A DNA stretch of 64,000 bases from the NCBI RefSeq assembly GCF_050948215.1, contig NC_135156.1, positions 3,038,001-3,102,000 of the forward strand, in the 5' to 3' direction. Positions 12,722 through 23,239 of this stretch are shown here, in pieces. The notes beneath the pieces are model-generated. The model saw only the letters and a program-made list of their open reading frames with translations, was not told the DNA's origin and ran no database searches. Source of the DNA: Halictus rubicundus (Eukaryota > Arthropoda > Insecta > Hymenoptera > Halictidae). The stretch's first letter is position 1; each line of letters begins with the position of its first letter. Both the position numbers and the translations under genes were made by a program.

Positions 12722-12884
12722 GTGGAGGGCCCAGGGACGCAAGGTGCAGAAGAGTCGTTAAATGACTCGAAGGACAAGGACGGCGTTGGCTCCACACTGA
12801 GCGGTTTGTTCGCCGGACTTCCGGCATTGGCGGGTCCCCAACGCCTCGCCAATTCCCTCAGGCAGAAGTTCGCCAATAACTCCG
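12722..12884 (+). CDS. ChAT: Choline acetyltransferase, first recognisable coding exon, apparent GTG start
   Basis: ChAT makes acetylcholine from choline and acetyl-CoA. This is only the N-terminal exon. The open frame reads GTG then EGPGTQGAEESL..., ending LANSLRQKFANNS plus one base before a strong donor (GTAAGT at 12885). The segment GPQRLANSLRQKF resembles the Drosophila ChAT N-terminus from memory, and the phase-1 donor fits the exon at 59506, giving ...NNS-E-GWRDS.... No ATG exists in this frame. An in-frame TGA lies at 12704-12706, and the GTG has A at -3 and G at +4. Drosophila ChAT is reported to initiate at GUG, so GTG is the favoured start. A plausible acceptor at 12695 would make 12696-12721 5' UTR. 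A second AG at 12713 would instead let an upstream exon supply the start, so that alternative is not excluded. Confidence 0.82.
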
Positions 12885-14540
12885 GTAAGTTTACAAATTT
12901 TCTTCGGTCCACGGCGTTTCCCCTTCGTCATGGAGGCTCGTTACGATCGTTGACGAAGTTACCGTTCCCCTGCACGCTCACTAGTCACCGTAATTAATAA
13001 ACGAGGGTGTCGACATGCATTTAACTACCTTCGATGGGATGTCAGTTTATGAATGATCGGTTCACGATAATAATTAATCCGTTTCGGACAAAGACATAAC
13101 AGTTGACAGCGTAACATGACATTTGTCGATCCTTCGGCGAAAATATGTTATTGGTTGCAAGAATAGTTCGTGGAAGGCCTGTGTCATTGGCTACAAAGTA
13201 TTCTGATTTTAGTAACGGAAACCATTATATCCACATGTTTCTCTATATTATGTGCAACATGAACTATGTGTACCGTTGTTAGAATAGTGTTCGAAATTTT
13301 CAAGACCTATTACATAATTTTATGTGGTAGATACGGTTCACGATTTTCTTTCTAAGTCAATAAACCTGACACTTTCCAAGGCTCTGTGGTCCAACTGAAT
13401 TTAAGTATCTAGCGTCGAAATGGTTTTATTCCGAAATAATTTTACATCGACAGTTCTCTTTTTTATACAATATAACGACTACATAGCATGAGCTGTTATA
13501 CAAAGTCTTAAGTCTATCATATTTTAGAGAAAATGAGGAAACAAAATTCCTGGATACTTTAGATTCTTCTTTTGGAAAAGAAGAATATTGGAATTTAATG
13601 CAAAGACATAACCGAAAGTACGTTGAAGATTACAAAAATATAAACAATTTCTAGACATAAGAATCAACTGGAGCTTATTAAAGTCGATTTGTCAAAATCA
13701 TATTTATGTTATTCGAATTGTGCAACTTATGTTCGTTTTTACGTACACAAATAAAATTTAGTATTATTCATTCAATATTTAACAAGTTAGAAGACTTAGT
13801 TACTAAATAATTAAACTACTTGGCTTCACTTTATGTAAGCCTTATAACTTCGATGCTTTCTATAACCTTCATGAATATTACAATATGAAATCTTCATGTT
13901 AAATAGTAACCCACATCATATTCACTCTTTTATATTGCAAGCTCAATCAAAAAATCAATCGCAGCAACACCATTAATGGTTCATGCCTGACCTTGATCTC
14001 CGAAAAGTTTCGAATTTGTCAACGAGAATTCTTGTAATCCCTCGACGTACCGAATCGCTGACACCATACCGACTAATATGAATCATGATACATTAATTTA
14101 TCGGTTCGAACGAGTATAGCGTCAACTAACTCCACGAAACAATTACCACGTGCCGTATTTACGAAGTAAACCCATGTCATCAAAGTTTCGACCTTCACCC
14201 TCGTTTCACTGGCAACAACCCCACGTTTCTATCTCTGGTAACTCGAGACTCGATACAAGACATAGGTAGCTGAGTACCTCGAGGGGGAGCCTCCACCCGG
14301 TGTGTTAGGTTCTACCAGAAGCAACCGAAGAATCAACTTCTAGCTAGACGGAGCGAAAACCTTCATCAAAACGAAGATGAACTCTTCTGCGCCATCGTTG
14401 GTAGCAAAAGGTCGGGTTGGGGTGGGATAAACGCCGATCAGGCCGGGTCAGGGCTCCCCTATTTTTTCAAATTCCAAATTCTCTCATTGGCCCTTCGATT
14501 AAACTTAACAAAACCCAAAGGAAACGAGCGGTCGACCGAC
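12885..14540. other. Start of the 46.6-kb ChAT intron
   Basis: Intron between the first ChAT coding exon and VAChT. GC is higher at both ends and AT-rich between. A G-rich stretch (GGTCGGGTTGGGGTGGG) at 14410-14426 lies upstream of VAChT. No other coding exon recognised. Confidence 0.55.
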
Positions 14541-14605
14541 AAAAAAAAACAAAAAAAAAAAAGAAAAAAGAAACGAAAAAGAAAAAAAGAAGAAAAATAC
14601 AATTA
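14541..14605 (+). repeat. Purine run (A-rich with G interruptions)
   Basis: About 65 bases, almost entirely A with scattered G and rare C, 180 bases upstream of VAChT. It gives a lysine-rich meaningless open frame. Confidence 0.85.
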
Positions 14606-14721
14606 AAAAATTGCATGATTTCGGGAGCTAACCGTGCCACTCGGTGATCTGTTGTAGGTTATCCCCGGCCCGGCCTGATGCGCCCCAATCGCGACGATCT
14701 CTTCGTCACTCCCGAGTTTAG

Positions 14722-14780
14722 TTGTTATTAAACCCTGGAAGACGATCCTGTTCCATTAAAGGCGACTACCTAACACCATC
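14722..14780 (+). other. VAChT: Candidate VAChT 5' UTR start (splice acceptor at 14721)
   Basis: A pyrimidine-rich run ending CCCGAGTTTAG at 14721 is a plausible acceptor 59 bases before the VAChT ATG. Another, weaker AG is at 14657 (GTTGTAG). If the ChAT first coding exon were joined to either site, the GTG-initiated frame would hit a TAA before the VAChT ATG (at 14757 or about 14729), making it an upstream ORF. Confidence 0.3.
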
Positions 14781-16517
14781 ATGTCGACGAGAATACCGGT
14801 CCTCAACATTCAGCTCAGCGAGCTTAGAGAGCTCATCTGGATGAAGTTACAAGAACCGAAAGCTCAGCGAAAACTCGTTTTAATCATTGTCTCGATAGCT
14901 TTGCTACTTGACAATATGCTGTACATGGTGATCGTGCCCATTATACCTGATTACCTGAAGTACGTGGGTGCTTTTGGAGACGTTGAAGAGGATGTTAACT
15001 CAACCGGACCACCGGTACATCACGGACAGGACTCAGCCACGGGAATCTTGTTCGCGTCTAAGGCCATTGTACAGTTGATGGTGAATCCATTCTCTGGGGC
15101 TTTAATAGATAGAATTGGATACGATATACCTATGATGATAGGACTCTCCATAATGTTCTTATCAACCGCGGTGTTTGCCTGCGGAGGGAGCTACAGTGTA
15201 CTCTTCTTCGCCAGAAGTCTCCAAGGTGTGGGCTCAGCGTTTGCGGACACTAGTGGACTAGCTATGATAGCCGATCGCTACACAGAGGAGTCGGAACGAT
15301 CGAAAGCGCTCGGAATCGCGTTGGCCTTTATCAGTTTCGGGTGTCTGGTGGCGCCGCCATTCGGCGGAGCTCTGTACCAGTTCGCTGGGAAGGAAGTACC
15401 TTTCCTTATACTGGCCTTCATCAGTCTGGCGGATGGATTTATGCTTTTGTTGGTGATGAAACCTATTTCAGAGCAACTGAAAGAGAGCCACGACCACCAA
15501 TCGCCTACAATACCCATTTGGAAGCTTCTCATGGATCCCTACATCGCTGTTTGCGCTGGAGCTCTGATGATGTCAAACGTAGCTTTAGCATTCCTGGAAC
15601 CAACGATCTCGCTGTGGATGGAGGACCATATCACCCACGACAATTGGAAGATGGGAATGATCTGGCTGCCCGCATTCTTCCCCCATGTATTCGGTGTAAT
15701 ACTTACTGTGAAAATGGCGAAACAGTATCCTCAGCATCAGTGGTTGATAGCTGCCTCCGGCTTAGCTTTGGAGGGCATGTGCTGTTTTATAATACCCTTC
15801 TGCACCTCCTACAAGGTTCTCATGATTCCTTTGTGCGGGATATGCTTCGGTATAGCTCTGATAGATACCGCATTGCTGCCCACTCTGGGGTATCTCGTGG
15901 ACGTGCGATACGTCTCCGTCTACGGTAGCATCTACGCCATAGCCGACATTTCGTACAGCGTGGCGTACGCTGTAGGTCCTATAATAGCCGGTGGAGTCGT
16001 GGAGGCAATCGGTTTCACCGCTCTGAACGTAGGTATAGCATTCTCGAACCTGCTCTACGCGCCCGTTCTAATATACCTGAGGCACATTTACGATTTCAAA
16101 CCATTCCAAGACGAAGCGGACGTCCTCATGCAGGATCCACCCGACAAAGAATATCAGACATACGTCTTACAAGAACAAAGACCCCTCTCCGGCGACGTAG
16201 GAAATCATTTGAATCAAACGCGCATGGAGACGAACGTCGATCAAGGTTACGAACAGAACTACCAAGGACCAGACTACGAACAGCCTGCATACGGCCAGAA
16301 TGTCAATGCTCCTGGTTACAATCAGGCGCAGGGAGATTACGAGCAACCCCCAACCTACGAGCAACCAGCTAACTATAATCAGGGCGCACAAGGATACGCT
16401 CAAAGACCTTACGGACAGGAGCAACAGAGTCAGGATATCAATCCCTTTAGGAGACCTAACGTTGAACAGAGACCTGCTGGAGGCGATAGCAATCCCTTCA
16501 GACAAGGAATGTACTAA
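14781..16517 (+). CDS. VAChT: Vesicular acetylcholine transporter (VAChT), complete, intronless
   Basis: Proton/acetylcholine antiporter that loads acetylcholine into synaptic vesicles; major facilitator superfamily, SLC18 family. The 578-residue product has about 12 membrane segments. The first (about 31-56) contains LLLDNMLY with the family's membrane aspartate at D44. The luminal loop after it has an N-glycosylation sequon at N73. MFS motif A is visible at 106-117 (GALIDRIGYDIP), and a GCLVAPPFGG stretch at 187-196 marks the fifth segment. D389 in YAIADISYSVAY is the likely transport aspartate of segment 10. The cytosolic tail from about 440 has an acidic EADVLM sorting-type motif (445-450), a Q/Y/P-rich region (488-548) and two NPF tripeptides (554-556, 571-573). 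The start ATG has A at -3. It lies on the same strand within a ChAT intron, the standard cholinergic-locus arrangement. Length matches the Drosophila protein as I recall it. Confidence 0.98.
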   Translation: MSTRIPVLNIQLSELRELIWMKLQEPKAQRKLVLIIVSIALLLDNMLYMVIVPIIPDYLKYVGAFGDVEEDVNSTGPPVHHGQDSATGILFASKAIVQLMVNPFSGALIDRIGYDIPMMIGLSIMFLSTAVFACGGSYSVLFFARSLQGVGSAFADTSGLAMIADRYTEESERSKALGIALAFISFGCLVAPPFGGALYQFAGKEVPFLILAFISLADGFMLLLVMKPISEQLKESHDHQSPTIPIWKLLMDPYIAVCAGALMMSNVALAFLEPTISLWMEDHITHDNWKMGMIWLPAFFPHVFGVILTVKMAKQYPQHQWLIAASGLALEGMCCFIIPFCTSYKVLMIPLCGICFGIALIDTALLPTLGYLVDVRYVSVYGSIYAIADISYSVAYAVGPIIAGGVVEAIGFTALNVGIAFSNLLYAPVLIYLRHIYDFKPFQDEADVLMQDPPDKEYQTYVLQEQRPLSGDVGNHLNQTRMETNVDQGYEQNYQGPDYEQPAYGQNVNAPGYNQAQGDYEQPPTYEQPANYNQGAQGYAQRPYGQEQQSQDINPFRRPNVEQRPAGGDSNPFRQGMY

Positions 16518-17443
16518 TGTATCGGTGATTGATCGATATCGAAGAGTCTTCGGGACAAGCTTCCAATTATCAAGAAGATGAACTATGACGGCACCATGTC
16601 TGTTTCGGTGATCATAAAGTGTGTTATCCTGTGATTCTAACTTGTCGAGGAAGACTTCCAAAACGATCGTTCCGATATTGTTCATCTTACGTAAACACGT
16701 CGTAAATGGTTGTACGTAATATCTTTAGCGATGCTGTTGGAATCGATCCATATGGTAATGTCGGAGAACTTCATTGATGGTAGGAATTAGTGTTACATAT
16801 TCGAGAAGCAAGCATTCGAAGGGGAAGCAGTCGAGGAGTTACTGGGGAGTTAGTGTAGAACCTAAGTTGTGTGAAGATGTGGTCCAAGTTTAGTGTTGAC
16901 TGCCATGTTGGATCTTTCAGTTTGTACAAGTGATTTCTCGGTTCCAGTGATTTTCAGTGCATGCGAGGTACTCGATAATGTCTGATATATAGAAAATTCG
17001 TCATCACCATATTCTTGAGTTTTTAACGATAGAAAGCGTCGAGAAATATCACGAACACGGATAATTTACTTTTTTCGAAAAACATTTGAAATTTTTTTAA
17101 TAGTTAACATGGCATTCAACGGGTTGAAAAATGTTGGAGGAGGTCGAAGTTTGCAGACCAATTTCCGCAACACGTCAGAAAGTCGAATAATATGCACAAA
17201 AGTAAATAGGTAAAGTAAAAACTGTTGAAATGTACTACATGGGGGAGGGGTGAGACGTTATATTGAATCGGAATGTGAAACGAAGAATGTTAGAATGGCA
17301 GATAAACGAAGGTGATAATTCCAGTGTAAGTCGCATAAGTGTTGTGAGAGTATATCGGAGGAAATGTGAGTGATAAGCAGAGTTGGATAAGCTGTGATTT
17401 AACGATGGTTTATAATCATAATTACCGGCAACAGTGAACAATA
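16518..17443 (+). other. Probable VAChT 3' UTR and downstream intron sequence
   Basis: It follows the VAChT TAA directly and has moderate GC for the first ~400 bases. No AATAAA was found close behind the stop; the nearest I noticed is near 19600. The 3' end of the VAChT transcript is therefore unresolved. Confidence 0.35.
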
Positions 17444-17444
17444 T

Positions 17445-18318
17445 ACAGGCTGTCCCGAAAGTACCAGGCAAGACGATCGAGTTTACAAACTCTTGATTTA
17501 AGTTAATGATTTTCTAAAATTGATTTTCCTTAAATGATACATCATATTCCTAAACACATTCATTTCACGTCATAAGATTTTAGTATATTGTCGAATACAC
17601 TATCGAAACAGGTTGAAAATATTCCAAAAAATTCGAACTATAGTACTAATTGATTTAGACCTAACATTCGTATTAAGTTTCACAGAGTATATTGAATTTA
17701 ACAAACACATGTCGAATAACAGGCAAAATTTCAGTAATGTTATTATTATTTTAAAAGAAAAATGTTATACTTAAACAAGACTAGTACCGAGGTTCGATTT
17801 AAAACTAAATTTCGTTTTGTCTGAGATTCAATTTAACACGATGATAATCTAACTCAGGAACAATCTAGGCCTAATGAAAACCTTTCCTGACAGTGAATTT
17901 CAACCTACTTCAAGTAGTAAATTTAAAAACAAATTTATCATAGTTACAACACCAATAACCCCCCAATCTAGATTAAAAGTTAACTTGTTTCAATCCAAGT
18001 GTGTCTTAGAATTAATCAAGAATAATTATTATGATCAATGAAGATTTAATAATTATCATAAATAATCAGAAATAACAGCCGTACTGAATTTTATTATTGC
18101 TATTCAGTACGTTACTCTTAGTTGTTTATTCAGAAAATTTGCATTGGAAAATTCATATTCATTAACTTAGTAAGCGCTTGTTGGGATTATTCATTTTCAA
18201 AAACTTCCGTCAAACAGATTGAAAAGCAATATTCGTTTCAATATGAAGCCACTACAAACTTATTTAAATTCTCCGTCCCAATGTAAAGAAAAATACGCTG
18301 TCTTGTTGAGACAACCTG
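17445..18318. mobile_element. Degraded TIR element, CAGGCTGTC ends, TA target
   Basis: Left end TA-CAGGCTGTCCCGAAA, right end TTGTTGAGACAACCTG-TA. Ends match over about 9 bases with one mismatch. The interior is AT-rich without an open frame of note. Boundaries are tentative because the ends are short. Confidence 0.4.
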
Positions 18319-21300
18319 TATATCTAAAACCATGCACGCAAAAATCGTTTGACATATCTTAAATTAGTACGCATAAAATTGTTTAAGCAAACAAAAAGTA
18401 GTTAACTTCGACCAACGATTGCTACTTGTCACGATCGCTTAGTTCAGAAGTGAAATCAATTACTGTCCAACTCTGCTGAGAGGTATGGTGGGGATACTGA
18501 TCCTCGAGGACACGACTTAAAGTAGCATAATAGCAGCGAAGGCTTCCCCTCAGCAAGGACCTTCGTTCGCTAGAAAATCTTCAGTTTTTACGAATTAATT
18601 TTCCATTATCTTGCTGAACCGAAGTATCATATCATTAGTTAAGGCGTCGGTTTAAAACATAGCCGTTGAAGCTTTCATGTAGGTGGTTGTATAGAAAATG
18701 GTATCGAGATATTTAAAATGTCGCCAGAGCCACGGTGTATAACTCGTAACATATCATTATCACGTACTCTAATCTCCTATTGTTAATAGCCGAGGGATAT
18801 TTTAATTAACAACCTGAATTAACCGTTAAAGGGCATCGAGGATTCTAAAGAATGTTGAATCGTATTAGTTTCGTTACAACTGTGTGTCAGCTTGCTAATT
18901 CGAACGTTCGCTAAACCAGTGGATTAAACGTAAAAGTCAGACGTTTTATACAGTTTGATATTTATAATTTACAATTTAAACTGCGAACAAGGAACAATGA
19001 GACTTAATTAGTTAGCGTTCCATTAGCACTTTTTAGTACTTTTTCAACTATGAAGTAGGGCAATAGACCTACTAGACGATCAGTACGCAATTACTCACTA
19101 AATTTTAGTTTTATTCTATTTATTGATACATTGCCAAACATAACTATAATCTCGACGACGACCTTCTGTGTTAATCAATTATTGGATTTTGCTATGTCGC
19201 GAAGTGAGTGTTTCGTAGTAGAGCGCGTTCGGTTTTGTGAGTAATTGTATATTGAATGCTACATATCTGTATCCTGATAGTACTTTTTAAAGTAGAGAAC
19301 GTTTTCTTTCTGTTGACCTATCAATGGAAATCATACGATGTTAGGGTAATACGTAGATGTACGTTTCTATTATTATATGTATATATGCAGATTAATGATT
19401 ATCATGTGCCAGCGACTCGCACGTAAAGCTTCACGAGTCCTTCTCAACCTATCTCTGCTAAATAGAAACTTCCTTTTACTGCTTGTCAGTATTCGCGTTG
19501 AAACTCAGAGAACATTTGTTGCTTCGCATCAAGACATTGAACACGTCTATTTTTGGTTTCTATACATATCGTCTTTCGCAAAAATTTATTAAGCTAATGC
19601 GAATAAAATGTCGATTTTCTGCAGTCGAGCGCGTGCTAATTCACCTTATCGCAATTTGTCAAGCATTCGAATTGATTACACAGACACCAGTCATACACAG
19701 CCTTGATAAAGATAAATATTAAGTGACCCATCGGTGGTCACTTTCTCTAAACAATAAATCTACTTGTCGATGGAAGTCACGACCAAAATTACCTCTTTCG
19801 AATCGAGAGAATCGAAAGGGGCAATACGATCTCTGATCTACATATCGTTGCAAGCTTTTATCATGTAGGGGGTGATTGTGCATTTATCGTGAAAGCTAAC
19901 TGTGCCGTCTAAATTACACGTTAACCATTTGGTATATGAAAAAAAATGGTTGAAACGAAAGTCGTGAGATTTCAAGAGTAGCGAGGCATAAAGGTAATTT
20001 TATGTTGTTTCTTTTATTGTAAATGGTAAATTTTAATCTTGCGTGTCACACTCGCACTTATCGAACTATTGAGCATTACTTACGCTAAAAATCATTTATA
20101 GCGAGCTCCTCGTAGTTTTAACTAAAAAGAAAAAGTGACATTTATGTCTCGGCAAAAAAATATATACGCTACTCCTGGAACCATACGTCTCCCGTAATAA
20201 ATGTCAGACCGGGTCTACGCTCAAGGACGACCTTAGCGATGAAAAAATAAATGACCTACTTACATTCATCAAGGAAACCAAACTCATCGAGCAAGTAACG
20301 TAATATATAATAATCTAGAGCAGTTGATGTGACATAAAATTAAACATTTTTTTTTTAATTTTTCGTTTCGTACCAAATAGTTTACATACAATTTAAACGG
20401 TGCACTCAGCCGAATCGCCCTGCATTCTGTTGAGAGACTATATAAAAATGGCATTTCATGAGCAATGGCTTAATATCTTCATTGGGAGATCGCTGAATGA
20501 AAAGTGTGCCTCCGAGGCTCGTTAAATTTTACGCTCGTGTCTACAGCATGTTCGTACCTACTCGTCAATACTCGGATGTGTCGTGGGAAAAAAGAAATTG
20601 TCTAAGAACATTTCCAACAGTGATGCACGCGGTTGCAATACTACCATCGCATCGAGGTGTTCGAAGGTGGGTGATCGAAGGTCGGTGTTCGAAGGTCGGT
20701 TGAGTCGATGAGAAACCATCATGGCTTTGGTACCTCTTGTTCGTCGCGATCTTGAGAATCGTCGTGCGTGCTTTGAGTTCACAGTGCCTGAACCGTTCAT
20801 GTTTCTACCCTGTTACGTCGTACACTTCTGATTCCCAAACGTGTGTATACTCTCCACCTAAAGCATCATAAAATTTATATATATATATATATGTATATGT
20901 ATACATATGTAACTTAGCCTATATTTTTCTGTATCTAGACGATTCTGTTTCTTCGTAGCGGGTATACAGGATGTGTCGGTTATGTGAATCATATTCGGAA
21001 AGACTTTCTAAACGTTGTGTTATTTTCGAAGTATTTATATTCAAAAGTTGAGTCGTGTGAACGAGAGTGGGGTGTATGCTATTCGAACCCTCGACGTACA
21101 GTAATAAGTAGTTTTAAACCGATACTTATCGCTAGTAGAAAGGCCATACATCGTTTACGTGTAAGTGATAAGAATCGTTCGACAGGGAGACGTGTGAGAA
21201 AGAAAACCGTTCGAGAACGACTTTAAAAATTGATGGAAATAGAATAGTTTTAAAGGTAATACAAAATAATTTATTTTTACGTTAATATATTTTCGAATAG

Positions 21301-21500
21301 CGTGTATACTCTTTGACAGTAGGAAGGTAATTAATTTCTCGTTGACTCGCATTGCGAGGCCTGTACATTTTTGTGGATAAGCAATGCGAATCATTCGAAT
21401 AGAAAACTTAACTGCGAGAATCTTAAAGATTAGCAATTTTTGACCTCAGAATGTCTTACGATGTTGTATACGTGATTGTTTAGAGGCGACGTTTGGGTTA
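18319..21500. other. AT-rich intron DNA
   Basis: No coding exon or bounded repeat recognised. It contains a short degenerate tandem (GTTCGAAGGT-like units, 20659-20702) and an AT/GT-rich microsatellite (20876-20910). AATAAA near 19598 could serve as a distal VAChT polyadenylation signal, but nothing ties it to VAChT. Confidence 0.45.
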
Positions 21501-21503
21501 TAA

Positions 21504-21692
21504 CTGGACAGTGGATTTTATGCATTTACGACAAAAATGAGTAGGTGTTATTCAAGACAGTAAGAACTTTAAAAATATTGTTATATTATTTTCAACCTAT
21601 TGAACATATTAAGAAAGAAAATAAATTTCATATTGCAGCTTGTTGCAATTCAGGTAGAAAATTTTTATATTGCATAAAGATCCGCTGTCCAG
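21504..21692. mobile_element. ~190-bp MITE of the TAGACTGCGGAT family (copy 1)
   Basis: Starts GGACAGTGGATTTTATGCA and ends TGCATAAAGATCCGCTGTCC, inverted ends of about 20 bases. It shares TTTACGACAAAAATGAGTAG and the internal TTCAACCTATTG block with the copy at 56871. Confidence 0.85.
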
Positions 21693-22490
21693 CTATAACT
21701 GATGATTACAAGTGATTACACTTTTATTTGAAGGATGATTTACTAAATGATTCCTTTATAATCGATTCAAGGTGTAACTGATTCACCTTGTACGACACGA
21801 TATTGTACATGTACCCGCAGTAGTAATTTCGTTTCTATGAGCTGGCCTCTATGAATCTTAGCGTAAAAATTAATAACGAAATGTCAACGTGTTACTTGCC
21901 GATGGTTATCGGAATACAGAGAGCTGTTACGATTTTTTTTTTGACGAGATTGTTTCTAGATTATTTATAAAAGAAATCGAGCAGGTGTCTAAATTTTAGG
22001 GTGGACTATACTGCTGTAAATTTTTCTATGGAAATATACATACACATATGTTACAATTGTTGTAACCGTTTAAGACGGGCCGCAACAATAGCGTTTAGTG
22101 TGACGAAGCACCGAAATGTTGTCTGTGGTATCGACGTGAAATTAATTGTTAGTTCATTCTCAAGAAGTTTTACTAAAATACTTTACTCGTTTTACCAATC
22201 AGGAAATGTTAACAGTTACTTTCTGTTATTATGTTTCTATTATTTTATGACCTCGAGCATAACGGTTTGTTGTTGATTCTACCAATGGTATGTTGAAGTG
22301 TTTGGTATGATTTCCGCCGTGAATATACAACGAAATACTTTCTGGTCGAGCAGAAGACGTAAGACAAACTTTTGGAACTTTATCACAGACATCTTCCCAT
22401 TTAATTTAAGTTACTTTGTATTATAGTAAAGTTATATAATATTATACCTTATTATGTACGTGTTGCGTGTATATATGGTGTACAATATTA
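21693..22490. other. AT-rich intron DNA
   Basis: No gene recognised; the 91-codon open frame at 22001-22276 has no family resemblance. Confidence 0.45.
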
Positions 22491-22492
22491 TA

Positions 22493-22836
22493 CAGGGTGT
22501 CCCAAAAATATTGTACTTCCTTGAAAGGGGTGATTCCTGAGGTGATTTTAGAACCTTTTCCTTTGCGAAAATGTTCTCCGTGGCTTTGTTAAGGAGTTAT
22601 TAACGAAAAACATGGACCAATCAGAGCGCGGCTACAACGGGGGGATTCCGTCTCGGCCAATGCCAACGCGACGTCACGCTCAGCGGGACCTCTGGCCATG
22701 GCTTGATTGGTCCCTGTTTTTCGTTAATTACTTCTTAACAAAGCCGCGGTGAAGATTTTCGAAACGGAAAAAATTACTTGAAATCACCTCAGGAATCGCC
22801 TCTTTCAAAGAAATAAAAAATTTTTGGGACACCCTG
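22493..22836. mobile_element. Fold-back MITE with CCAAT boxes (copy 1)
   Basis: 344 bases, CAGGGTGTCCCAAAAATATT at the left and its inverse at the right, flanked by TA. The two ~150-base arms are inverted copies; each contains GCTTTGTTAAGGAGTTATTAA-like sequence and a CCAATCAGAGCGCGGC-like box. The centre is a GC-rich unique ~50 bases. Confidence 0.92.
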
Positions 22837-22899
22837 TATAGAGAATACACGAGTAATAATAGTAAATTCCGTACGTGCAATTGAATGCATGTCATTATA

Positions 22900-23239
22900 C
22901 AGGGTGTCCCAAAAATGTTTTATTTCTTTGAAAGAGGCGATTCTTGCGGTGATTTCAAGTAATTTTTTCCTTTGCGAAAATTTTCTCCGCGACTTCGTTA
23001 CAGAGTTGTCAACGAAAAAGACTGACCTATCACAGCGAAGCTACAGCGGACAGATTTCGGCGCAGCCAATGCCAACGCCACACTCAGTGGATCTATAGCC
23101 GCGCTCTGGTTGGTTCGTATTTTTCGTTAATAACTTCGAAACGAAGCCGCAGAGAACAGTTTCGCAAAGGAAAAAATCAATTCAAATGTCTTTAGGAATC
23201 ATCCTTTTCAATGATACAGAACATTTTTGGGACACTCTG
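22900..23239. mobile_element. Fold-back MITE with CCAAT boxes (copy 2)
   Basis: Same family and orientation as the copy 63 bases to its left. Ends CAGGGTGTCCC and GGGACACTCTG with TA outside. About 20% diverged from copy 1; the left-arm CCAATCA box has become CTATCACAG. Confidence 0.92.

Noticed and set aside
15341..15928. 195-codon plus-strand open frame
   Set aside because: It lies entirely within VAChT in another frame; a shadow of the real gene.
16167..16685. 172-codon minus-strand open frame over the VAChT tail
   Set aside because: Antisense shadow of the Q/Y/P-rich tail; low complexity and no family resemblance.
19598..19603. AATAAA as VAChT polyadenylation signal
   Set aside because: It is 3 kb past the stop codon, and such hexamers are expected by chance in AT-rich DNA.
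21080..21100. tRNA-like B-box (ATTCGAACCCTC)
   Set aside because: No matching A-box, acceptor stem or anticodon arm could be found around it.
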